From Hydrogenophaga sp. Root209 (GTDB lineage: Bacteria > Pseudomonadota > Gammaproteobacteria > Burkholderiales > Burkholderiaceae_C): a stretch of 64,000 nt of DNA. Below the pieces are notes generated by a model, which worked only from the letters and a program-made list of their open reading frames with translations, searched no databases and was not told where the DNA came from. The stretch's first letter is position 1. Each line of letters opens with the position of its first letter. Below, in pieces: positions 34,144 through 42,324 of the stretch. The stretch is taken from positions 62,001 to 126,000 of the forward strand of contig NZ_LMIE01000004.1 of NCBI RefSeq assembly GCF_001428625.1. The letters run 5' to 3'. A program made the position numbers and the translations under genes.

Positions 34144-35115
34144 ATGAGCATCACCGCGATCATCCTGACGTACAACGAGTCCATCCACATCGAACGCGCC
34201 ATCCGGTCCATCCAGGCGTTCACGGACCAGATCTGCGTGGTGGACTCCGGTTCCACCGATGGCACCACCGACATCGCGAAACGGCTCGGTGCCGAGATCC
34301 ACACCCACGCCTTCGTCAACCAGGCCAGGCAGTTTCAGTGGGCCCTCGACACGCTCGACATTCGTGGCGAGTGGGTGCTGCGGCTGGACGCCGACGAAAT
34401 CATCGAGCCCGAACTCGCCCGCGAGATCACCGAGAAGCTGCCGCAACTGCCGAGCGACGTGGTGGGCGTCAACCTCAAGCGCAAACACATCTTCATGGAC
34501 CGCTGGGTGCGCCATGGCGGGCGCTACCCCCTCGTGATGCTGCGCCTCTGGCGCCATGGGCAGGGCCGCATTGAAGACCGCTGGATGGACGAACACATGG
34601 TGGTCTGGGGCGGGCGCACGGTCACTTTTGACGGTGGCTTTGCCGACCACAACCTCAACGACCTGAGCTACTTCACGACCAAGCACAACCAGTACGCGAC
34701 GCGCGAAGCCATCGAGGTGCTGAACCAGCGGCTGGGCCTGTTTGCTCGCGACGACGCGCTCAACGCTCGCAGCGCCTCGTTCCAGGCTTCGTCCAAGCGC
34801 TGGGTCAAGGAGCGCCTCTACAACCGCATTCCCTTCACCGTCAGCGCCACCCTGTATTTCCTGTGGCGCTACGTCTTCCAGCTGGGATTCCTGGATGGCC
34901 GCAGCGGGCTGGTTTACCACTTCCTGCAGGGCTACTGGTACCGCTTTCTGGTGGGCGCCAAGGTCATGGAGCTGGAGCGGGCCGTGGCCCCTCTCCGTGA
35001 CAAGGCAGCCATCTGCGCCGAATTGACCCGGCTGACGGGGCACAAGCTGGTGGCACAGAGCGAGCCATTGGCGACCTCGGGCGTCAACGAAAGCCAGCTG
35101 GCGCCCCGACTTTGA
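34144..35115 (+). CDS. Glycosyltransferase family 2
   Basis: 323 residues. GT-A domain from residue 1: SITAIILTYNESIHIERAIR, VVDSGSTDGTTDI, and RLDADEIIEP with the DxD metal site. The arrangement is that of WaaE/WcaA-like transferases. The C-terminus carries a hydrophobic stretch (about 220-255) that may attach it to the membrane. A good Shine-Dalgarno (AGGAGG, 34134-34139) precedes the ATG. It adds a sugar to the repeat unit. Confidence 0.88.
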   Translation: MSITAIILTYNESIHIERAIRSIQAFTDQICVVDSGSTDGTTDIAKRLGAEIHTHAFVNQARQFQWALDTLDIRGEWVLRLDADEIIEPELAREITEKLPQLPSDVVGVNLKRKHIFMDRWVRHGGRYPLVMLRLWRHGQGRIEDRWMDEHMVVWGGRTVTFDGGFADHNLNDLSYFTTKHNQYATREAIEVLNQRLGLFARDDALNARSASFQASSKRWVKERLYNRIPFTVSATLYFLWRYVFQLGFLDGRSGLVYHFLQGYWYRFLVGAKVMELERAVAPLRDKAAICAELTRLTGHKLVAQSEPLATSGVNESQLAPRL

Positions 35116-35129
35116 CCAAAGGATTGTTC

Positions 35130-36041
35130 GTGCGCACCAACAACGCTCTCCCGTTGACCCCGCGGGTTCTTGCGGCCTTGTGCCTGGCATGGCCGTCATG
35201 GGCGCACGCCAATGACAGCTTGATCTGCAAGGATGCAGCAACGCCGGATGGCGCCACCCAGGTGGGGGCTCTTCAACCCTTGTTCCGCGATTGCCCCCGG
35301 ATCGCTGACGTGGACTTCACGGGACGGGCCGACGGGAGCAAGTACTACGCCGGGTTCTATTCCACCAAGCCCAAGGACAGCAGCTTCTACGAGCCGGCGG
35401 ACGATGGCGTGGTCATCAAGCGGGGGGGCTTGCTGACCACAGTGAAGATGACCTCCTACCCCGGACTGTTTCCGTTGCTGAGCGGCGCGCGTCCGTTTTA
35501 CATCGAAGCCCAGGTCGCGACGTCGTCCAACCACCAGGACAATTTTCCGGCGGTCTGGCTCATGCCGATCGAACACAACCTCCGGATGGAAGACGTGTAC
35601 GAAGGCGATCCGAAAAGTTTCGAGCGCTGGTTCGAGCTGGACATCGACGAAGGCGGCTTCGGACCCGGTGGCCACCACACCGCCATCTCATGGTCCGGCA
35701 TCTGGCCCAACTACAAAAAGATCCAGAACCCCAACCCGACGTCGAAGGTCCCGCTGGACAGAACCCAGCCCAACGTCTTCGGGGTGTCGTACTCCCCCGA
35801 CACCCTGACCGTGCGCTGGTGGCTGAACGGAAAGCAGGTGCTGGAAGCGACCCAGCCCTACGTGCCCGAGATCGCGCGACGACAGAACTTCTACCTGATC
35901 GTGTCGGCGCAAAGCCACAAGAACATCAGCGACTACCAGATGAAGCTCATGGGCGTTCGCGCCTTTGTGGGTGACGCGGTGCAGAAAAGCGGCGGCGCTG
36001 CAACGCCCGCGGCGTCAATCAAGACAAAAGGCCCACCGTGA
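35130..36041 (+). CDS. Secreted GH16-like glycoside hydrolase
   Basis: 303 residues from GTG at 35130, supported by a Shine-Dalgarno AAAGGA at 35118-35123; a TTG at 35112 is a weaker alternative. Signal peptide RTNNALPLTPRVLAALCLAW to WAHA. The mature part reads as a concanavalin-like beta sandwich. ELDIDE at about residues 169-174 fits the GH16 active-site pattern E-x-D-x-x-E. Enzymes of this kind cleave or trim the polymer in the periplasm or outside the cell, for example to control chain length. Similarity elsewhere is modest. Its GTGA overlap with the next gene links it to the locus. Confidence 0.7.
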   Translation: MRTNNALPLTPRVLAALCLAWPSWAHANDSLICKDAATPDGATQVGALQPLFRDCPRIADVDFTGRADGSKYYAGFYSTKPKDSSFYEPADDGVVIKRGGLLTTVKMTSYPGLFPLLSGARPFYIEAQVATSSNHQDNFPAVWLMPIEHNLRMEDVYEGDPKSFERWFELDIDEGGFGPGGHHTAISWSGIWPNYKKIQNPNPTSKVPLDRTQPNVFGVSYSPDTLTVRWWLNGKQVLEATQPYVPEIARRQNFYLIVSAQSHKNISDYQMKLMGVRAFVGDAVQKSGGAATPAASIKTKGPP

Positions 36042-37333
36042 AACTCCTCTTCTACGGCATCAACTTCGCGCCCGAGCTCACCGGCATCGGCAAATACACC
36101 GGCGAGATGGCGCGGTGGCTGGCCCAGGCGGGGCACGAGGTGCGCGTCATCACCGCGCCGCCTTACTACCCGGCGTGGAAGGTGAGCGCGGGCCACAGCG
36201 CCAGCCACTACCGCACCGAGTCATGGCATGGCGTTGAAGTGATGCGAACGCCGCTGTGGGTGCCGAAGCAGCCGGGTGGGCTCAAGCGCCTGCTGCACCT
36301 GGCCAGCTTTGCGCTCAGCAGCCTGCCGGTGCTGTGGGCCCAATGGCGCTGGAAGCCCGATGTGGTGTGGGTGGTGGAGCCGCCCTTGATGTGCGCGCCC
36401 GCGGCGGTGGCGTTTGCCTCCCTGCGAGGTGCCAGAAGCTGGCTGCACATTCAGGATTACGAGGTGGACGCCGCGTTTGATCTGGGCCTGATCCAGGGCC
36501 CCACGCTGCGCCGCTGGGTGCAGCGGGCCGAGCGCTGGCTGATGCGCCGGTTCGACCGCGTGTCCACCATTTCCGGCCGCATGGTGGACCGCGCCTTGGC
36601 CAAGGGCGTGGCGCCCGAGCGGGTGGTGCACTTCCCCAACTGGGTGGACATCAGCGGCATCACCCCGCTGGCCGCGCCCAGCGCCTACCGGACCGAGCTG
36701 GGCCTGGCGCCAGACGCCGTGGTGGCCTTGTACTCCGGCAACATGGGCAACAAGCAGGGGCTGGACATCCTCGCTGACGTGGCCCGTCTGCTGCAGGACG
36801 AGCCGCACATCCAGTTCGTGCTGGGCGGCAACGGCTCGGGGCGGGCCGACTTGCAGGCGCGCTGCGCCGGCCTCACCAACGTGCGCTTTCTGGACCTGCA
36901 GCCGCTGGAGCGGCTCAACGACTGGCTGGGCCTGGCCGATGTGCACCTGCTGCCCCAGCGGGCCGATGCGGCGGATCTGGTGATGCCCTCCAAGCTCACC
37001 GGCATGCTGGCCAGCGGCCGCGCCGTGCTGGCCACCGCGTTGCCCGACACCGAGTTGTGCCGGGTGGTGGTGCAGGACGCCGCCTGCGGCCTGGTGGTGC
37101 CGCCGGAGAACCCGGCCGCCATGGCCGACGTGCTGCTTGCGCTGGCGGCCGACCCGGCCCGCCGCGCCGAGATGGGCGCCAACGGTCGCCGCTATGCCGA
37201 AGCGGAGATGAGCCAGGACGTGATCCTGCGCCGGTTCGAGACGCAGTTGCTGGCCTTGGTGCAGGGGAGCCAGCGTGAAGCCAGCTCCAGCCGCACGGCA
37301 TCGACTCGCCTGGGTGGCGAGCGTTTGAAGTAG
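36038..37333 (+). CDS. WcaI-like glycosyltransferase (GT4 type)
   Basis: 431 residues, GTG start inside a 4-bp overlap with the hydrolase gene. MKLLFYGINFAPELTGIGKYTGEMARWLAQAGHEVRVITAPPYYP is the typical WcaI beginning. C-terminal donor-binding region: ALYSGNMGNKQGLDILADVA, FVLGGNGSGR and MPSKLTGMLASGRAVLATALPDTE. In colanic acid synthesis WcaI is described as a fucosyltransferase, so this is a candidate for using GDP-fucose made by gmd/fcl. This assignment is from family resemblance only. Confidence 0.88.
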   Translation: MKLLFYGINFAPELTGIGKYTGEMARWLAQAGHEVRVITAPPYYPAWKVSAGHSASHYRTESWHGVEVMRTPLWVPKQPGGLKRLLHLASFALSSLPVLWAQWRWKPDVVWVVEPPLMCAPAAVAFASLRGARSWLHIQDYEVDAAFDLGLIQGPTLRRWVQRAERWLMRRFDRVSTISGRMVDRALAKGVAPERVVHFPNWVDISGITPLAAPSAYRTELGLAPDAVVALYSGNMGNKQGLDILADVARLLQDEPHIQFVLGGNGSGRADLQARCAGLTNVRFLDLQPLERLNDWLGLADVHLLPQRADAADLVMPSKLTGMLASGRAVLATALPDTELCRVVVQDAACGLVVPPENPAAMADVLLALAADPARRAEMGANGRRYAEAEMSQDVILRRFETQLLALVQGSQREASSSRTASTRLGGERLK

Positions 37334-37577
37334 GACGTTACATGATCGATCCATTCCACACGGACGCCCGGCCCCTGTTCGTGGAAACTGGTTCTGTCGG
37401 GCAGGCCCTCATGGTCATGGCACTGACCCTGGTGACCAGGCTGCCACACGCCTGGGACCACCCGTTTCGCCTACCGGCCAGCCCCACGCGGGCCTCGTTT
37501 TTGCCGGTAATCAAAGGTAACTTTTTCACCTCCCTCCAGAGCCGGCAGGGTGATGTGTCATGCGACAGGAGGTCATC
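37334..37577. other. Internal gap of the polysaccharide locus, possible second promoter
   Basis: 244 bp between the last glycosyltransferase and the export genes, the largest gap in the locus. A 79-codon frame in it has no recognisable features. It contains a third CGTTACATG (37336-37344), an inverted repeat CCTGG/CCAGG near 37430-37442, and a direct repeat GGTAA (37506-37510 and 37516-37520, 10 bp apart) 57-71 bp before the export gene start. This is a plausible place for a second promoter; none was clearly seen. Confidence 0.4.
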
Positions 37578-38291
37578 ATGAAAAGCAAACAAGGGGTCCT
37601 TTGGGGCCTTGTGATCATGGCGGTGGTGGCGGCCTTGCCGCTCCATGCACAGACGGCCAGCAATGCCGTCGCGACGCCCGCTTCGGTGGACGCGCGCAGC
37701 GCCGCCTCTCCCCTGAACCCGCTGAACGCCGTGGGCACGGACTACCGCATTGCGCCCAACGACCTGATGGAGTTCAACGTGTTCGGCGTGCCCGACATGA
37801 AGCGCGATGTGCGCGTGAACGCGTCGGGCGAGGTTTCGCTGCCGCTCATTGGCCAGGTGCCGGTGGCGGGGCTCACGTCGCAGGCGGCGGAGCAGCTGAT
37901 CGCCACACGGTACGAGGAGAAATACCTGATGGACCCGCAGGTGTCGCTCTTCATCAAGGAATTCACCACGAAGCGCGTCGCCATCGAAGGCGCGGTGCTG
38001 CGGCCAGGCATCTATCCGATGGCGGGCGAGCTCACCCTGTTGCGCGCCCTGGCCCTGGCGGGCGGCTTCGCGCCCTACGCCGACATCACGCAGATCGTGG
38101 TCTACCGCGGCGGCACCAGCGGTGCGCGCGAGCAGTTCACCTACGACCTCGACAAGGTGCGCGCCGGCCAGGAGAAGGACCCGGACATTCGCTCGGACGA
38201 CGTGATCGTGGTCCAGCGCAACGCCCGGCGGGCCGCCCTGAGGGATTCGCTCTTCAGCGACATCCTGAGCACGCTCAACCCATTCAAATAA
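37578..38291 (+). CDS. Polysaccharide export protein (Wza/EpsE-like)
   Basis: 237 residues; start at 37578 supported by Shine-Dalgarno CAGGAGG (37566-37572). Signal peptide MKSKQGVLWGLVIMAVVAAL to HAQ, with no lipobox cysteine. Poly-export domain: DYRIAPNDLMEFNVFGVPDM, GEVSLPLIGQVPVAG; then an SLBB-type domain with EGAVLRPGIYPMAGELTLLRALALAGG. Forms the periplasmic/outer-membrane channel for the polymer. It is shorter than E. coli Wza (about 380), resembling EpsE-type proteins of beta-proteobacteria, with no obvious membrane-spanning C-terminal helix. Followed 12 bp later by the autokinase. Confidence 0.9.
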   Translation: MKSKQGVLWGLVIMAVVAALPLHAQTASNAVATPASVDARSAASPLNPLNAVGTDYRIAPNDLMEFNVFGVPDMKRDVRVNASGEVSLPLIGQVPVAGLTSQAAEQLIATRYEEKYLMDPQVSLFIKEFTTKRVAIEGAVLRPGIYPMAGELTLLRALALAGGFAPYADITQIVVYRGGTSGAREQFTYDLDKVRAGQEKDPDIRSDDVIVVQRNARRAALRDSLFSDILSTLNPFK

Positions 38292-38303
38292 GGGCGCATC
38301 GCC

Positions 38304-40709
38304 ATGGCCAACACCGACCGACACCCATTGCCCGCCGTGCCTGGCTCCCGCGACGCGCTGGTCTCGCGCCGCGAACTCGCCCTGTCCGAGCCGATGCTTG
38401 TCCAGGGTGAGCCCGGGACACTCGCGGAGGACCGCCTCGACATCAAGACGCTCTGGCGCGCTTTGCTCCGCAACAAGGGAACCATCGCGGGCATCGCCGC
38501 CCTGTGCACGCTGGCGGCCAGCGTGTACACGCTGCGGATCACCCCGCAGTACGAGAGCGCGGCCCTGCTGCAGATCGACCGCATGGCGCAAAAGGTGGTG
38601 AACTTCACCGCCGAGGTCGAGGTGGATGAAGGCCCTCAGGCCGATCAATTGCAGCTGCGCACGCAGATCGAATTGCTCAAAAGCCGCAGCCTGGCCGAAC
38701 GGGTGATCGAAGAACTGGGCCTGTACAAACCCTCCGTGTCCTCCGCCCCGCCCGCCAAGGCGGGCGATGACGGTGCTGCGTTGGCCAGCGGCATGGAGCC
38801 GCTCGACAAGGCGATGGCCTTCATCGGCGAATGGTGGGGCAAGCTGCACGAGCTGATCGCCCCATCGCCCACCGACAAAGGCACGCTCAGCCGAGCGGCC
38901 ACGGTGGCGCAGTTCCAGCAGGCACTCAGCGTGGAGCCCATTCGCAATTCGCGCCTGGTGGAGATCCGGGTGCTCAACCCCGACCCGGAGCTGGCCGCCG
39001 GCATTGCCAACGCCATGGCCAAGGCCTTCATGGCCACCAACATCGAGCGCAAGCTGCATTCGTCGATCTACGCGCGCGAGTATCTGGAAGAACAGATCCG
39101 CCAGACCAAGACCAAGCTCGAAGAAAGCGAGCGCGTCATCAACAACTACGCGAAGAAAAACGAGATCCTGAACCTGGGTGACAAGGGCAGTGCCGCCACC
39201 CAGACTTTCGTGGACTTTTCCGCCGCGCTGACCAAGGCGGAGCAAGACCGCATCCGGGCCGAGACGCTGTACAACCAGGTCAAGCTCAACCCCGAAAGCG
39301 CGCCCCAGGCCGTGGTCAACGAGGCCATCCGCGCCTACAAGGAGCAGCGCGCCCGGCTGGAAGCCGACTACGCCAGGAACCGGTCCATCTTCAAGCCGGA
39401 ATACCCCGCCATGGTGGCGGCGCGGGCCCAGATCGCCGATCTGGATGCGCGCATCAAGACCGAGGTGAACAACATCCTGTCCAGCATCGAGGGCCAGTAC
39501 ATCGCCGCCAGAAAGGCGGAAGAGCTGATCAAGAACAAGGTGGCCGGCAGCCGCAGCGAGGTGCTCAGCGTGCAGGACCGCAGCGTGGACATGAATCTGC
39601 TGAGCCGCGAACTGGACACCAACCGGCAGGTGTACGACAGCCTGCTGCAGCGCCTGAAAGAGGTGAGCGTGACCGCGGGAATCACCGCCAACAACGTGAG
39701 CATCGTGGACGAAGCGTCGGTGCCGCTGTTTCCGGCCACACCCAATCTGAAGGTCAATGTCGGTCTGGGCATGATGCTGGGCCTGTTCCTGGGCATGCTC
39801 ACGGCCTTGCTGCGCGAGCAGATGGACGATTCCGTGAAGCACGCCACCGAGATTGAAGCGCTGTACCAGTTGCCCCTGCTGGGTCTGATTCCGTTCACCA
39901 AGCCGGGGAAGCGCAAAGAGCCCGTGGCCCTGTTGGCCCACCACGAGCCGCGCAGCACCTTTGCCGAGTCCTACCGCTCCATGCGCACGGCGCTGCAGTT
40001 CAGCACGGCCGAAGGCGCACCCCAGCGCTTCATGGTGACGAGTTGCGGCAAGAGCGAGGGCAAAACCACCACGGCGCTCGCGCTGGCCATCAACTTCGCC
40101 CAGCTGGGCCAGAAGGTGTTGCTGATCGATGCCGACATGCGCAAGGGCTGGATGCACAAGATGCTCAACCTGCCCAATGAGCGCGGCTTGTCCAACCTGC
40201 TGAGTGGAGACCGCGACGGCGAAAGGCTGATCCGGGAAACCGCGGTGCCCAACCTGGCCGTGCTCACCGCAGGCCCCGTGCCGCCCGACCCGGTCGAACT
40301 CCTGATGGGCCCCAAACTGGGTGAGCTGCTGGAGAAGGCGCAAGCCCTGGGCTACAACCAGATCGTGATCGACAGTCCGCCGCTGCTGGGCATCGCGGAT
40401 GCCATCGTGCTGGGCAACCAGATCCAGAACATCGTGCTGGCCGTGAAGGCCGGCGACACGCGCAAGGACAGCATCAAGGACGCACTGCGCCGCCTGCGCA
40501 ACGCGGGCCTGGCCCCCATGGGCATGGTGCTCACGCACGCTCGAAACGAGCACGCCGGCGACTACGCCTACGCGGCCTACTATGGCCATGGCTACGAGGA
40601 CGCGAGCCCGTCGCGCGCCGCCAGACCGGCTCCGGCCTCGAACACGCCGCCGCTCCCGCTGGCGGCCAGCACCCGCATCGAGCCCACACTGGACCCGTCT
40701 TCTGCCTGA
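38304..40709 (+). CDS. Polysaccharide co-polymerase/tyrosine autokinase (Wzc-like)
   Basis: 801 residues. N-terminal Wzz chain-length domain with two membrane helices (about 62-80 and 480-500) separated by a long coiled-coil periplasmic section; then a cytoplasmic BY-kinase: VTSCGKSEGKTTTALALAI (Walker A, about 577), LLIDADMRKG (Walker A-prime, about 605), VIDSPPLLGIADA (Walker B). The C-terminus has a tyrosine cluster, GDYAYAAYYGHGYED (about 752-766), the expected autophosphorylation sites. It couples polymerisation to export, toggled by the phosphatase two genes downstream. Confidence 0.95.
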   Translation: MANTDRHPLPAVPGSRDALVSRRELALSEPMLVQGEPGTLAEDRLDIKTLWRALLRNKGTIAGIAALCTLAASVYTLRITPQYESAALLQIDRMAQKVVNFTAEVEVDEGPQADQLQLRTQIELLKSRSLAERVIEELGLYKPSVSSAPPAKAGDDGAALASGMEPLDKAMAFIGEWWGKLHELIAPSPTDKGTLSRAATVAQFQQALSVEPIRNSRLVEIRVLNPDPELAAGIANAMAKAFMATNIERKLHSSIYAREYLEEQIRQTKTKLEESERVINNYAKKNEILNLGDKGSAATQTFVDFSAALTKAEQDRIRAETLYNQVKLNPESAPQAVVNEAIRAYKEQRARLEADYARNRSIFKPEYPAMVAARAQIADLDARIKTEVNNILSSIEGQYIAARKAEELIKNKVAGSRSEVLSVQDRSVDMNLLSRELDTNRQVYDSLLQRLKEVSVTAGITANNVSIVDEASVPLFPATPNLKVNVGLGMMLGLFLGMLTALLREQMDDSVKHATEIEALYQLPLLGLIPFTKPGKRKEPVALLAHHEPRSTFAESYRSMRTALQFSTAEGAPQRFMVTSCGKSEGKTTTALALAINFAQLGQKVLLIDADMRKGWMHKMLNLPNERGLSNLLSGDRDGERLIRETAVPNLAVLTAGPVPPDPVELLMGPKLGELLEKAQALGYNQIVIDSPPLLGIADAIVLGNQIQNIVLAVKAGDTRKDSIKDALRRLRNAGLAPMGMVLTHARNEHAGDYAYAAYYGHGYEDASPSRAARPAPASNTPPLPLAASTRIEPTLDPSSA

Positions 40710-40721
40710 CATGAAGCGCCC

Positions 40722-41429
40722 ATGACGCCGCCCAACTGGAGCCGCCTGATGCCCGCGCTGCTGGACTTCGAGCGCGTGCCCGGGCGTTACCGGGTGGCGC
40801 TGCGCGAGCCGCGCCCGCTGTTCGAACACATCGACAGCGTGATGCTGCTCGCTGCCGGGCGCCCGGTGGTGGGCCTGCCTGCGACGCCGACGATCGGGCC
40901 GGAGTTGCACCGCGCGGCGCGTTTTTTTGTGCGCACCGTGATGCTGCGCCCGGGCTCGGGCCCCTTCACCCTGCTGGGTCTGAGGCCGGGTTTTGAGCCG
41001 GCGCAGTTGCGCCACCACTACCGGTTGATGATCCGCCTGACGCACCCGGACTTCGAGGTCGCGGGTGAGCGCTGGCCCGCCGACGCGGCCACGCGGATCA
41101 ACCTGGCCCACGACCTGCTCTCGTCGGCGCAGAAGCGGGCGGACGGCACCTTGGCACCCACGGCCCTGGCCGGCGTGTCGATGCGTCCGCGGCCCCTGCT
41201 GCCCAGGCCGGCACCGGCACGCGAGAAAGCGGGCGCGCGTGGCTGGTCTGCCCGCGCCCGGCTGGCGCTGGCCGGCACGGGCGCCTTGTTCATGGCGGGC
41301 GCGTTCCTGCTCATGGGTCCGAGGGGCCATGAGGGTTCCTTGTCGGTGCGCCGGGTGTCGCCGGACGGCAGGCCCGCCTCGACCCCGCCCGGGACCGAGA
41401 CGCCAGAGCGGGAGGGGCCACCGCCATGA
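40722..41429 (+). CDS. Membrane-anchored J-domain-like protein
   Basis: 235 residues. Residues about 82-135 read as a J-domain: FTLLGLRPGFEPAQLRHHY, then RLMIRLTHPD with the HPD tripeptide at 108-110, which in DnaJ proteins stimulates DnaK ATPase. A membrane helix follows (about 180-199, RLALAGTGALFMAGAFLLMG), then a proline-rich tail. The 80-residue N-terminus (VPGRYRVALREPRPLFEHID) is unknown. It lies between the autokinase and the phosphatase and overlaps the latter by 4 bp. Possibly recruits Hsp70 to the export machinery or handles the kinase C-terminus; function not known. Confidence 0.72.
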   Translation: MTPPNWSRLMPALLDFERVPGRYRVALREPRPLFEHIDSVMLLAAGRPVVGLPATPTIGPELHRAARFFVRTVMLRPGSGPFTLLGLRPGFEPAQLRHHYRLMIRLTHPDFEVAGERWPADAATRINLAHDLLSSAQKRADGTLAPTALAGVSMRPRPLLPRPAPAREKAGARGWSARARLALAGTGALFMAGAFLLMGPRGHEGSLSVRRVSPDGRPASTPPGTETPEREGPPP

Positions 41430-42223
41430 TCGATCTGCACTGCCACATCCTGCCGGGCATCGACGACGGGGCGAAGACGATGGACGAGTCGCTGCAGATG
41501 GCGCGCATCGCTGTGGCCGACGGCATCCACACCCTGGCCTGTACACCGCACATCTACCCCGGCATGTACATGAACGATGGCCCGGGCATCGCACACGCGT
41601 GCGCTCGCCTGCAGGCGGAACTGGACCGCCATGGCATAGCGTTGAAGCTGGTGGTGGGCGCGGACGTGCACCTGGTGCCCGGCCTGATCGAAGGGCTCAA
41701 GAACGGGCGGGTGCCGACGCTGCACGGCTCGCGCTACCTTTTGCTGGAGCCTTCGCACACCATGCCGCCGCCGCACCTGGAGGCGTCGGTGTTCAACCTG
41801 ATCGTTGCGGGCTACACGCCCATCATCACCCACCCGGAGCGGCTGACATGGGTGGAGAGTCACTACCCGGTGTTCCAGCAGCTGATCGCGCAAGGTGCCT
41901 GGATGCAGGTGACGGCGGGGGCGCTGACGGGCGTCTTTGGCAAACGCGCTCAGTACTGGGGCGAGCGCTTCATTGGCGAAGGCCACGCTCACCTCCTGGC
42001 CACCGACGCGCACTCCACCGGCCGGCGCTTGCCACGACTGAGCGAGGGACTTGAGGTGGCACGCCGCCTGGTGGGCGACAGGGAGGCCAGCCGTCTTGTG
42101 ACCGAGCGGCCGACCGCGGTGTTGAAAAACCTGTCTCCGGAAGACTTTGAACCGACCCAAAAGGAAGCGGATCGCCCCTCGATGATCGGCAGATGGTTCT
42201 CAAAACGGCGCCCGTCGCCCTGA
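41426..42223 (+). CDS. PHP-type tyrosine-protein phosphatase (CpsB/YwqE-like)
   Basis: 265 residues. Begins MIDLHCHILPGIDDGAKTMDE with metal-ligand His5 and His7, followed by TLACTPHIYPGMY, VGADVHLVPGL, ITHPERLTW and LLATDAHSTGRR: the PHP metal-dependent fold of CpsB/CapC phosphatases. Such enzymes dephosphorylate the BY-kinase of the same locus. Most Gram-negative loci use the low-molecular-weight phosphatase Wzb instead; PHP types are the Firmicutes pattern but known in some proteobacteria. Last intact gene of the polysaccharide locus; 4-bp overlap with the J-protein gene. Confidence 0.9.
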   Translation: MIDLHCHILPGIDDGAKTMDESLQMARIAVADGIHTLACTPHIYPGMYMNDGPGIAHACARLQAELDRHGIALKLVVGADVHLVPGLIEGLKNGRVPTLHGSRYLLLEPSHTMPPPHLEASVFNLIVAGYTPIITHPERLTWVESHYPVFQQLIAQGAWMQVTAGALTGVFGKRAQYWGERFIGEGHAHLLATDAHSTGRRLPRLSEGLEVARRLVGDREASRLVTERPTAVLKNLSPEDFEPTQKEADRPSMIGRWFSKRRPSP

Positions 42224-42243
42224 AACAGGAGTGCATCGCACCA

Positions 42244-42312
42244 GCCGCGCGCAACGCCCTTCCCACCGCATCCCTGCGCTGGCCGGTGCAGACCGACATC
42301 ACGGCGCTTTGA
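42244..42312 (+). pseudogene. Remnant 3-prime end of a pilin-like gene (paralogue of protein C)
   Basis: In the frame ending at the TGA 42310-42312 the translation reads ARNALPTASLRWPVQTDITAL, which matches the end of the protein at 18445 (SANALNWPVQTDISSI) at nine or ten of the last 12-13 positions. The DNA around it, CTGGCCGGTGCAGACCGA, is identical to that near 18887-18904. There is no start codon, signal peptide or remaining body. It lies between the end of the polysaccharide locus and mltA. Most likely the tail of a lost paralogue or a duplicated end. Confidence 0.55.
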
Positions 42313-42324
42313 AGCGCCCTGGCC

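Noticed and set aside
37342-37581. A 79-codon frame between the last glycosyltransferase and the export gene
   Set aside because: No Shine-Dalgarno, no recognisable motif, overlaps the export gene start; treated as a non-coding gap.
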